The translations under genes and the position numbers were made by a program. Shown here one piece after another: positions 45,340 through 56,382 of a stretch of 64,000 nucleotides of DNA. Source of the DNA: Pholiota molesta (lineage: Eukaryota; Basidiomycota; Agaricomycetes; Agaricales; Strophariaceae); assembly GCA_014925825.1 (NCBI GenBank), contig JACGCK010000142.1, positions 52,463-116,462 on the forward strand, read 5' to 3'. Position 1 is the stretch's first letter, and every line of letters begins with the position of its first letter. Under the pieces are notes generated by a model. That model was not told the origin of the DNA, did not search any database, and saw only the letters and a list, made by a program, of their open reading frames with translations.

Positions 45340-48300
45340 CTGTACGTTGGATTAATCTGGTTTCTATTGAACTTCTAATAAATGCGGTGTACATGCAGTG
45401 TACATGCCATAGATCGAACTGAGCGGTTTAAACATGTAATACTAACAGCACTGCATTGACACTGCCAGCCTGAGGTATGCACATATACACGTAGACGTGT
45501 GCTATGGTGTGCTATGGTGCGCGCTTGTTGGACATGCGCATCGCCATTGCCTATTTCCAGTTGTCATCGTAGCTGGGTACGAAGCAGTCTAGCAGTGGAT
45601 GCCGACATTGATATTTTTTATACGTCGTCGGGGGCATTCAGTGAGTTGGGAAAGAAGCCTCAAGCTTACGCAGAGCTGTAGTAATATTTTCAATATTGCA
45701 GTCTTCCATCAACCTGAACGCAAATACACGCCGCTCGCCTGCCTACCACATCCACGTTCTCCGCAGCTTCATACCTTCAATTCCTCACTGAGATCTTACT
45801 ATCATTTGATCCAACCGGGTTTCGACCGCACATCTCCCGAGCTCTCTACATTGCCGCAGAAGATACTGAAAAATCTCGACTACCTTCTCCCTTTTCGCGA
45901 ACACGGGCCCTCTCATCGACGCATCCTCATCTCTCCGTACGGCCCCTTTTCGAGGCAGCATGACAATCGCGTTCAGCGCCCTCGTCTTCCGCGGAATCAC
46001 CGTCGATACGCGTGCACTGAAAACCACCGAGCGTTTGATGTGTATCGAAGACAGTCTTGCGCCTCACGCCGCGCGCGGTCGCGCGGGCGCGGGAGTCGAG
46101 GCGTAGGCGAACGCGGGTGCTGCCTGCGGGTCCGCACAGCAAGGTGATTTTAGAGGGGAGTGTGGTTAGAGCGGATGCGGACGGCAGCGTGAAGCACGGA
46201 GGATAAAGCGGTGGTAGGCGCACGGCGAACGACGCGATTACGGCGAACGGCGCGTGGAGAACGACAGCATCTGCGAAAGAACAGATCCCCATCCCATCCT
46301 GCCATTAAATTAGTTACGCACATGGAAGGAACACCGACCAACGTACCACTTCAAGCTCTAGCACCCGCCGCAATCGTGGCACTGGGCGCTCGGAGCGGTC
46401 ACGTACAGCCCACGCATGCGTACCACGACACGCGCTCATCGACCGGCCTCCTCTGCGCCGCGCGGCGGGCGTTGTGCACAGACCCATTGGAGCACGCCGC
46501 ACCTGCTGCGCACCCGGCGTCGTGGATGGGGCCGGCGGCGTGCACGATCCCATCGGGGGGTGCGTCGATGCCGCTCGCGCGCGGCTAGCCCGCGTGCGCT
46601 GGAGCCTTCAGGATCCGCGGCGATGGGGTGGTTTCCGTTTCCGGAGATGCATTCGCGACATCGTGGATGGCGTGGCGGATGTGCTTCCTTGGTCGTAGAC
46701 GAGCGGTGGGGCCGGCGGCGGTGGCGAGAAGGGCGATGGGCATGGTCGTGTACAGGTCTGAAGCCACGCTGCGGCCCCCCTGCTCGCGCTCGCGCTTCCT
46801 CTCCAGCACCGTCGTCCGCGCGGGCACCGCGCGCGCCCTCCTTTCCCGCGAGACGCTCGTCGTGCACATGGACGGCCCCGTCGGTGTCGTCGTGCCTCTG
46901 ATACCACCAGCCCCGCTGCTAAGTAGAATCCGCCATCGTCGCGAACGCGCCGCCTTGGCTGCCGCCCTGGCGAAGCCCCAGTTGAGCCCCAGATCCAGCC
47001 GCAGGCGCGACGCACTAGGCAAGCAGGTGGGCGGCAGGGGCCAGTCCACTCGCGGCGCTGTCATGACGGGTGAGCAGCCTCCCCCCGCCTACGCCCACCG
47101 CCCCTCGTCTTCCTCGTGGATGCGCTCCATCGCGCGATACTGCCGTTGAGCCGCGCCGCCGATCGTCTTCGTTGGCGTCTTCGCCAGGCTGATGGGCGAG
47201 TCAAGGGCGGGCGCGTCAATTTGGGATGTGCTGCTTGTTTTTGTGTCTTGACTGGGACCGTATAACCTAGGAATACTTGTGAACGGATGGACCAGAGACT
47301 TACTGTACGGATCGAGGCTCGAGCGCGGGCATGTTTCGGATAGAGCGGGAGAGGTCGCGGAAGCGCAGGGTGCGAACGGGCGAGGCGCGATGACCATGGT
47401 GGCTCTTGCGCGTCCGAGAGGATACGAGAGTGGCGCTTGAGGCGACGGACTACGGCCTTGGCGGCAACACGCACTGAGCAGGCAGGTTCATGCTCGTTGC
47501 GACGGGGGAGTTGGGGCCGGTGCAGGAACTGCTCATCCTGTTCCCGGTGGCTCGCGACGATGCATGAATGCATGACGCCGCGCCTCCGCTCATACGGGCG
47601 CGGCAGGAGCACGGTGGGGGCGGGACCAAGCTCCCTGCTCAGTCATTTGAATTCCTTCTAGCATCCTTCGAGTCCATCGAATATCGAAAAGGCGGCACGG
47701 AGGGTGGCGATGGGATGGGCAACGCACACCACGCGTCGATGAGCTCTGTTCAATGAAATCAAACTCCGCTTGAACCTTGCTAAAGGTCTGTGCGTTGACG
47801 TCGTCGTTATCCTTCTGGCCATGTAAAGCCTACTTACGTTCGCGGGTTTCCCTTGAACTACTGCTCCGGTGTCTCCTCTGGTAGTTTACATCTTGTTAAG
47901 GCTACATACCGATTCTCTTGTAAAGTTGTACACGTTTCTGATATCTCCAGTTCCTCGACGTTTTGTCAATCAATCAAACCCGCATAGCGGCATACTCGAT
48001 GTACACCGCCCGCAGATCTTGTTCAACAGTACTTATACCCAGGCCGCGCATAAACGATAACCCTGGCTGTCTGATGATGATTCGAGTGCGTATAAGCTTA
48101 CCACTGCTCTCTCAGAATGGCGGGTTGATCTCAACATTGCTGAAAGGGTATTCGAATCCAAATTCTCTCATTATCCAACAGACTCCAGGTATCTAAAGTA
48201 AAGAAATCATATTTTTTTGTTATAATATATAGGAGCGTTATGAGTAAATTCAACGAAAGTAATATCTATGACCGGAACTTTATACAAATAACTATATAGT

Positions 48301-48342
48301 GGCTTGAAATTGTTAATAGTGTTGTCACATAGAACGTTCAAA
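45340..48342. other. Intergenic, with a GC-rich island at about 46.0-47.65 kb
   Basis: The island carries long overlapping frames on both strands (for example 46,416-46,901 plus, 46,585-47,064 minus, 47,061-47,612 minus). They are Arg/Pro/Ala-rich and compete for the same bases, as expected of GC-rich non-coding DNA. Splice-like GTAAGT sites exist, but no joined product shows a domain. It may be remains of a GC-rich gene. 47,700-48,342 shows nothing identifiable. Confidence 0.35.
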
Positions 48343-50338
48343 CTACACCTCTTCTCCGCGAATTTGACAAATACGGGCTACAAGGTCCGAGGACTTCCTC
48401 GCTTCGTCCTTTTCATCTCCGCGAATATAGGGCCAGTACTTTGCAAATCCGGCAGCAAACAGGCCCACGACATGCTGATATGCCTGGCCCTGATCATTGA
48501 ATTCCTGTCAAAATTAGGATCAGCGCGAATCATGTGCATTGTGCACGGAATAACACACCATTTGTTTTAAGCAGTGCAGGATTCCAACCACAGCATCTGC
48601 CAAAGAGCGTCCAAAGTCGTTCTTGTGGAACACGAAACTAAAGGACATGAATGAGTGTTGAAGGCGGTCCGATGCCTTGGGGCATTTGGCTAAAAATCTC
48701 GAGATCCCAACTAAACGCGTATATTCTTGCCATGACACGATATCTGAATGGGCCTGCGAGAGCGGATCCAAATTCTGGGGGACCCTGTTGAGGAATAAGC
48801 ATAACAGCTTTGGGACGTACTCCTCAACATCGATGTAAAATCTCTCGGACCGCATTTTATCCAGAAGGAAGTCAGATAGCGATGTGTGAAGGAATTTAAT
48901 GATGGGACGACGTTCCGTGTGGGGTTGGCATTCGATGACAGATGACAGATCTGCAAAGCAGACTGCCAGTCCACCCTCTTCTAGCCCAAAGGCTCCTTCA
49001 ATTGCCGGGATATACGTCTCTTCAGCAATAAAAATAGTTGCCAAAAGGTCAAGCACGTTGTCGAGCGCCTCAACCTGTGAAAAGATGTACCGGTAGAGTG
49101 CATCCAAGTGCGCGAACGGATTCTGAGAAGGTGGATGTGGCAAGCGGAGTCCGCGGACAATGTCAAATAGAGCAGCCGGGTTATTGCGAGGCGATGATAT
49201 GTAGTTGATAACAACAGACGCATAGATAAATTGACCCGAGGACTTCCTGACAATTTCCTCGACAGCTGACACCCGGGGCCAATCCCAGGGGAGGAGGTGC
49301 CGGTGAAGATGAGTTTCTTTGATATCCTTGAATCTAGCTGAGAGAAAATACCGGATATCCTCAGATGTTTGTTCGATGTCCGAATTGTCCAGTGCGAGAG
49401 TTCGAAGAAATTGAGAAACTTGCCTGTCGACGAATGCCCCCTCGATTTGAGGCTCTCGACGACTGGCAATGAGGAATATGATGGGGCTGTTCTGGCCACT
49501 AGATACAGTGCCGAACAATTTGATGAGGCTGGATTGACGATTTGGATCATTGCATTCGTCAAGACCATCAATTAATACAACGAATAACCGCTGTAAGTGG
49601 CTCGGTAGGCGACGAAGAGGCCCTACGAGGAGAAGTTGTAGTTGTGATTCGAGGGATTGATCGAAGATGAGAGGATTTTTCTCGATGGTGAGAAGGATAT
49701 CAGTCGAGGTTTCCGGAATAGCCTGGATAAGTTGATAGGCCAGCGTAGCAATTAAATGGGTTGTAGTATTACGTCTGAGATCCCCTCTGAAGAAGAAAAA
49801 GCTCGCAATGGCTATGGCTGCTTGCGCGCATCGTTCTGTGATCGACTGCATGATGGCGGATTTTCCTGCGCCCGCAGCGCCATTCAACCACAGAAGCCAT
49901 TGCTTGTGATCGTTAGACTGAACAATCCAGTCGTATATGCTCTGCAAATTCGCTACACGCGTGTTTGGGTGGCATCTTGGAGGATCGAAACGGATTTCAG
50001 AATTATGGAAGGCGGAGGGAGCTACCCGGCGTTGCAGAAGCTCGAATGGATCAGCTACGGAAATCTCAGCAGATGCCTCGATATACTAAATTTACTTACT
50101 TCGATTGTTGTTGGCATTGTGAATCATGTTGAACTCTCCCCCAGAGATCGCGATATTTCCACAGAACATATGCCTGAGCCCATTGTCATTTAGCCGGTCC
50201 GACTGTATACTTTGTGTTAACTATTTTGCAGCTGTCAGTAAAACCGTGCAAAATGAAACTCATAGTAAGATTTACCACATTCACGGGTCTCTCTCGACCA
50301 AATACCTTCTTCAATTTCTTTAACAACGACAGGCTCAT
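48343..50338 (-). CDS. NACHT NLR-like protein, copy 6 (second subfamily)
   Basis: Four exons: 50338-50276, 50202-50100, 50054-48559, 48504-48343, giving 607 aa with every phase matching. Exon 1 encodes 21 residues that should form a basic amphipathic helix (MSLSLLKKLKKVFGRERP). Exon 2 contains CGNIAISGGEFN (about 35-46). NACHT has Walker A GAAGAGKS (about 114-121), Walker B VVLIDGLDEC (about 214-223) and sensor FLIASRREPQIEGAF. The C-terminal part follows the family but is the most diverged, with no sensor repeats. The last intron (48,558-48,505, 54 nt) contains an in-frame TGA, which proves that an unspliced reading is truncated. The spliced end is EFNDQGQAYQHVV...RGEEV. No conserved cassette flanks are seen around this copy, so it may be the oldest member here. 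Confidence 0.85.
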
Positions 50339-51746
50339 GGAAAGTAGATCGATAAAAGATGGTAGCAGTATTAACGAACCAGACAAATACACTATGACTT
50401 ACATATATACCCGTCAAAATCTGTGGATGATGCGCAGGCAGCATTCATTTCGCTTTACGGAGCTTTGATGCTCACTTAGAGTTCACCGTCAGCGCAATCG
50501 TTCTGGGGTGCGTGTATTTTCACATTGCATTTAGCGCTGTAGGTATACTTACGTTTGCGCGGTGCATGAAGGCAGTTGATTGCAGAACAGAAACTATATT
50601 TAGACCGCTGGCGGTAAATGTGTATTTCAATAAGCGCCTCATTGTGATCCAAATTTCATGTTACTTTCATTAAGCACACCGCCTGCAATGACACGGGGAA
50701 GCTTGGCGATCGGTACCCGTGCCAGCGTCCAACTCAAGGACATCAAAATTGTTCTAATTTGCCTAGTACTTAAGCTTATACAGCTGAGGTGAATACCTAC
50801 TGTAACCCTCGCTCACCTTCGCTACTCTAGAGTCTACACCCTGTTCAGGCAGCTGATGGGGTATGGGCTCGTCGTTGCTCTTGATGATGCTGAGGACATG
50901 GACGCCATCACGTAGCAGAGACAGCGCACGTCGTGAGTGATGGAGCATAAATGTCATTGAACTGAAATCGACGCCCGTACATATCTGGATTCGTTTCAGG
51001 CTTTCACGCTAATTCTTGCACGGTCTCTAAAGCCTGGCAGATTACGGTCACATTTTAGCGGTTTAATTGCGATACTTAATTGCAAGGCGGTTGAACATTG
51101 TTGGATCTAAACATAATGTAAAGCAGCGAAAACCGGGGTAAATGAGAACCACAACAGAGTGGGCACCGATTGACAAGCCATCATGATATGCCATGTAGAT
51201 GTCGATGCAGCTGTCTGCGCCCTTTGAAGCTGTGATATATGGCTTGCATAGCTGAATCCATAAAGGACGCTGGAGAGCAGTCGTCGGAGTAAAGTTGCAC
51301 GAGAGGATGTCAGTGTCGCCGCCGCATTCAGAGAGTAGGAGTAGGGTTGAACTTTCCCGTGTGAATTGCTGACGGAGTAGCCCCTAGCAGCATGATCTAC
51401 TAGTCGTGTGAATTCTGCCGCGCACGTGCGAGCTTTATTGGGCACGAGCTCGCGAGGCCAACGCTGGTTGGAGGTTGCAAGTTGAAATACGCTTCTACTC
51501 TACACCTACAGCCGAAAGCTTTTGGTTGGAACAAGCACTTTCGACCAGCACCCACGTGGGTCACAATCTGCAAACTTCCCATCGTATGTATGTACGCGTA
51601 TGCGTTTGGCTTACGGCACATCTCGGAGAACTGCACGTTTTCTGTGGCTGCAAAACGACTGGCTCACAGTCCTCCGAGGCATTTTTCACCGGGAACCACA
51701 ACGGCAACGCGGAAAATCTTGCATCGGATCCCGGACGATGTTGATG
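50339..51746. other. Intergenic with a decayed repeat (51.25-51.40 kb)
   Basis: No gene. 51,400-51,250 is a reversed, decayed relative of the 12.5/40.4 kb repeat ('gaattgctgacg'). The repeat ends about 430 bp before the phosphodiesterase start. Confidence 0.4.
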
Positions 51747-51754
51747 TATATAAT
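51747..51754 (+). promoter_or_regulatory. TATA box of the phosphodiesterase gene
   Basis: TATATAAT, 88 bp upstream of the ATG at 51,835. It is the only clear TATA-type element close to that start. Confidence 0.45.
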
Positions 51755-51834
51755 ATGCATCGAGCATGATGGAATGGCTACTCTTTCGCTCTTCGCACCT
51801 CCTCCCTATCGTAACCCCCAACCGAGTCTTCACC

Positions 51835-53541
51835 ATGGCTCCCATCCGCTCGCTTGCTCTTGCCGTCATCGCTGCTGCACTCGTCGCCGCCGAGCGCGAG
51901 TCGGTCTACAAAAACGTCGCGGTCTTCAGCATCGACGGATTCCACGCGAGCGATCTTGCGAAGTACGTTGCGCTGCGACCCAAGTCCACCATTGCTACTT
52001 TGCTCGAGACCGGATATGAGTACACGGAGGCGTTCACGTCTGCGCCGTCCGACTCGTTCCCTGGAGCCCAGGCCCAGTTCACTGGAGCGTCGCCCAGAAC
52101 GACCGGTGTCTGGTACGACGACACCTACGACCGCAAGTACTTCGCCCCGGGAAGCAACTGCACGGAAAAGCCGGGCGCTGAAGGTATGCACTCATTACTT
52201 CGACATACACAGAAATTCGTTGATCATGGCTGGTGCAGTGGTCTACGACGAGACCGTCGGTTACAACTCCACCGAGCTCTTCAACGGCGGAATCAACCCG
52301 GAAAACCTCCCCAGAACTTTCGTCAACGGCGTCTGCGCGCCCGTCTGGCCGCACGCCCGCCTCCGCGTCAACACCGTGTTCGAGGTCGTCCGCTCGAAGG
52401 GCAAGTCCACCGCTTACACCGACAAGCACCCCGCGTACGACATCGTCCGGGGGCCCAGCGGCACGGGCCTCACCCTGGGCTACTTCCCCGAGATCAACGC
52501 CGTGCCCGTCGCTGTGAACCAGACCATCTGGTACGACCAGCTCCACGTCGATGCGTTCCTGGGATGGCTGGACGGCAAGGACCCCGCGCACGCCGAGGGC
52601 AGCTTGAATGGCACCATCCCCACGCTGTTCGGCGGAAACTTCCAGGCCGGTGCGTGACCCTTCCCGCTCCATCTCGTACAAATTTCCTTTGGGCTCACAC
52701 CACTGCCCGATAGTCTCCGTTGCGCAGAAGACCGTCGGGTACCAGAACAAGACCGGGTTCCCTTTCACCGAACCCCTGACGCGGGCGCTCGACTTCGTCG
52801 ACTCCTCCCTCGGGAAGGTCGTCGCCAAGCTGCAGGCCAAGAAGCTTTACGACGACACCCTCATCATCGTCGCCTCCAAGCACGGCCAGAACCCCATCGA
52901 CCCCAGCAAATACAGGAAGATCGACCCCAAGGCCGTCACCAACGCCACCAAGGTGGACGTCGCCTTCCAGACCGTACGTTTTTCCCAACCCCGTGTAAAG
53001 TAACGAAACCCCCAAGCTAATGTGTGGCGGGATCAGTCCGACGACATCGCCCTGATCTTCCTCGAGAACCAGAAGGACCTGACGACCGCGGTCAGCAACC
53101 TCAAGGCGCAGCGCGCGGCCCTCGCGATCCAGGACGTGATCTACGGCGCGCGCCTCGTCGAGATGGGCTTCGGGAACCCGCTCACGGACTCCGCGGTCCC
53201 CGACATCATCGTCAAGCCCGAGGTCGGCGTCATCTACACCACGAGCACCGCCAAGATCGCGGAGCACGGTGGGCTGAGCAACGACGATCGGTGAGGCTCC
53301 CCTCTTCCCCTCTTCCCCCCCTCCCCCACTTGCTGTGGTCGGAACGAATGCTGATGAGCGATTTGTATTATATAGCCATGTCGCTGCCTTTGTCAGCAAC
53401 CCCAAGTTGGAGAAGCGGAAAATTTCCCAGAAGGTCGCCACGCAGCAGGTCGGACCGACTATTCTGAAGGCGCTCGGCCTCGACCCCAGGGAGCTGAAGG
53501 GTGTCGTTGCGGAGGGCACCGAGGTGCTTGAGGGTTTCTAA
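51835..53541 (+). CDS. Secreted type-I phosphodiesterase / nucleotide pyrophosphatase-like protein
   Basis: Five exons: 51835-52183, 52239-52649, 52714-52973, 53037-53290, 53376-53541, giving 479 aa. All introns are GT-AG, 52-85 nt, and the phases match. A signal peptide is expected (MAPIRSLALAVIAAALVAA). The alkaline-phosphatase-fold signatures are present. They are a metal-binding Asp near the N-terminus (FSIDGFH), SDSFPG in the position of the nucleophile segment, ASKHGQNPID with a metal His, and a final EHGGLSNDDRHVAAFVS carrying metal-binding Asp/His residues. The family hydrolyses phosphodiester or pyrophosphate bonds, such as those of nucleotides. The substrate of this member is not known. 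Codon use is strongly GC-rich at third positions, unlike the flanking accessory DNA, which marks it as an expressed host gene. N-glycosylation sequons (NCT, NST, NGT, NKT) fit secretion. Confidence 0.9.
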
Positions 53542-55242
53542 ACTAAAAAGAGAGGTCTTTGTGACGCGTTGCTTGCCTTGGGCGAACGATTTATCTTATC
53601 TTATTTATCTTGGCTTCGTTACTTTATCTCTCGCTCTTTAAAAACATCACAACTCGTTCCTTATTCTATCCTATGCTTACATAACATATCAATAGAGTAT
53701 AAGTAGCTCTCTTCTTCGTAGAGGGACCTTGTGTTCAGACATTTACATACCCTGTCTTTTGAGGTTCTCGTGTGTCGAGACTCGTCACATATCTTGAGCG
53801 CTTGAGCGCGTCAACCTTCGTCGACATGATTCTTGTACAGTAATCCTTCGTCATCCCTGTGCCAAGGAATCTTCCCTGCCTCGCCTTCGCCTGACCTCGT
53901 CCTCCGTAATATAAATCAAATTCGGGAACATATTACTTAGATTATACGCTTTTCTGTCTAGAATTTAAACAGGCGCTAACGCACTTCCTTTGCGAATTCC
54001 CGATAACCAGCCCCTTCTGGTGCCGCGCGGACATAGACAGAAGATGAGAAACTCTCGGCAAAAAATCGCGGAGCAGTAATCGAAGCGTAGTTGGATTCAA
54101 GGTCACACAGAGACACGTAGCGCATGTTGCTGAAGCCAGCGCATCCTATAGACCGCTCTAGAGAGAAGTAAGTAAATTGATAGATAGATGAGAGGGGGTA
54201 GCTAATTAACTACGGGGCCCATAACCCGTTGAGATACGAAGTAGTCCTCAGCAAACGAATTAATATTCGACTGATACTCAAAGCTACCTGTTGAGTCACG
54301 AAGTAATGCTACGAGGAATAATGTAAGTAAAATAAAATAAAAATCTATGATACAATTTCAGACGGTTTTAGACGGGCTCCCTCAGCAAACGATTTGATAT
54401 TTGGCTGAGGGAACCTGTTCTGCATATGTAGCATTTTATTATATTGAACGGAATAAGTTCGGGACAAGGGAAAAAAAATACTGGACAAATTGACAACAGC
54501 GATCTTCGATCGGATCGCGGTCCTTTTCGGGAAAGCGCCCATAGGCGCTAACTGTTGTGGCACATCCCGCGCCTTTTCTACTCTACTAGCGAGTCCCTTC
54601 CAACAGGAGCCCTTTACTAAATGTACGTTGCTTATCCCAAACATCCGAAATAGGCGATCTCTATCTGCATCCAGAACCGTAGGTTCGAGTCATTGAGCTG
54701 AAGCTGTCCCCGGTGCCGGGGGCTACCAAGAATAGCCAATGTGAGAGAACCATAAATGCTATTCACACGTAGGCAATTATAAGTATGCCCCACGGCTCGT
54801 TCTTGCTCGTTACTCAACATCAGCATCGTAAATACATGTCGCCTTCCACGCACATCTCGGGGGCCAAACGCTAGAATCGCTAGCAACGTTGAGAGCCTGT
54901 CAATAACCTGTAATAGGACTTCTCCTCGCGGCAAGCCTGCCTATGTAGCAGTACGCGTCATCCTGTATGCCGAGAAAATAATGCTGGAAAAATCCCGCCT
55001 TCGCATTATGTCCAGAGAGTCAGATCCTACGCAGTTGTTTAGACATCCAGGCTGATAAAGCTTAAATGTCAGCAGACTTTAAATATATAACTGAACAGGA
55101 GTCTGACTAAACTTACTCTTCCGGCAGAATCTGAGGTCATTTTTTACACATGGAGACGAGCAAGGGACGAGCTTCTACTGATAACGATTTTGCATTGGTA
55201 AGAAGAGGCTCAGTTTTATTGCCATTGAGCGATATGAATTTG
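53542..55242. other. Intergenic region
   Basis: No gene. There is an imperfect direct repeat ('cagcaaacga-tt-atatt') at about 54,249 and 54,374. The remainder shows no recognisable repeats or RNA genes. Confidence 0.4.
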
Positions 55243-55250
55243 TTATAAAA
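55243..55250 (+). promoter_or_regulatory. TATA-like element of the SDR gene
   Basis: TTATAAAA, 53 bp upstream of the ATG at 55,296. Confidence 0.45.
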
Positions 55251-55295
55251 GGTTTGTTCCTCGTATCCCTCAAAACCATTATCCTTGTATCAATT

Positions 55296-56382
55296 ATGTC
55301 TGGCCAAATCTATTTCATTGCAGGAGCTTCACGCGGCATCGGTACGTCGATGGCACTTCTCCATTTCCTATGCCACTTTACGAATCACTGTATGTACAGG
55401 CTTAGCCCTCGTCGATGCCATCGCATCGAAAGACCACTCTGCCATCATCTACGCGGGTGTGCGCGATCCCTCCCGGGCCGGAGGCGCCTCCCAGCTCAAA
55501 GAGTTGGTGCCCAAGTATCCCGGCCGCATCGAGATCGTGAAATACGTCGCCGGGGACAAGGAGGGCAATGAGGCCATTGCGACGGAGATCAAGGCGAAGT
55601 ACGGCCGGGTGGATACCGTCATTGCCAACGCAGGTGAGGTTCAATTGTCTCTTCTTTTTTATGATATGGTTTACTTATATTCACCCTATATCTACTGTTA
55701 GCAATCGCAAATTATATTGGCAAGGTCCATGAGACGCCTGGGGACGAATTCCAGGAACACTTCGCCGTACGCATGCGCGTTCTCTCGTCGAAATCGATGT
55801 CTCCAGAAACTCACTGAATGACAGGTCAACGTCCTCGGCCCCATTGTCCTCTTCCAATCCATCCGTGACGTGCTCAAAGCCAGTGCGCTGCCACGGTTTG
55901 TCCCCATCAGCTCCGGCGCAGGAAGCGTGGCCGCAATTCAGCCGGGTGGGATGGACATCGCGGTCTACGGTACGAGCAAGGCTGCGCTGAACTGGGTGAC
56001 GCGGAAGATCCACTTCGAAAATGAATGGCTCAGTACGTGCATTCGCTCAGCATCCTCCGCCAAGGATGCCTCTCTGACGCACCGCACACCACAGTCGCGT
56101 TCCCTCAGTGTCCTGGTCCGGTGGAAACGGATATGGGTACGTGCCCCTCCCTTACTTTGTTTCTACCTCGCTCGATGACTGATATTATTGCGTGTGCATC
56201 TTCTCATCCATACAGCGAAGCCAATTCTGGATAAAGAGGACAGCAACAGCCAGCGCATGAGGAGCATGATGCGCCAGCCCAACGCCGCCGCAGGCATTTT
56301 GGTCGACCTCATCTCGACCTCCACGCGCGAGAAAGACGGGGGGCAGTTCCACAACATAGACGGCGGCCGGCATCGATGGTGA
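55296..56382 (+). CDS. Short-chain dehydrogenase/reductase (classical SDR)
   Basis: Six exons: 55296-55341, 55400-55633, 55702-55766, 55825-56032, 56095-56136, 56216-56382, giving 253 aa, the usual classical-SDR length. The NAD(P)-binding AGASRGIG motif is at residues 10-17 and the structural NAG motif at about residue 92. The catalytic Ser lies in ISSGAGSV, and YGTSK provides the catalytic Tyr and Lys. FPQCPGPVETDMG matches the conserved PG motif after the active site. It is a soluble NAD(P)H-dependent oxidoreductase, most like the fungal ketoreductase-type SDRs. The substrate is not predictable, and no biosynthetic cluster partners are visible nearby. The GC-rich coding sequence and short introns match the neighbouring phosphodiesterase gene rather than the repeats. 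Confidence 0.9.

Noticed and set aside
46211..47612. Several long frames in the GC-rich island
   Set aside because: They overlap on both strands, are Arg/Pro/Ala-rich and lack domains. GC-rich DNA has few stop codons, which explains them.
51778..52840. Long antisense frames opposite the phosphodiesterase gene
   Set aside because: Shadow frames caused by GC-biased third codon positions of the true gene.
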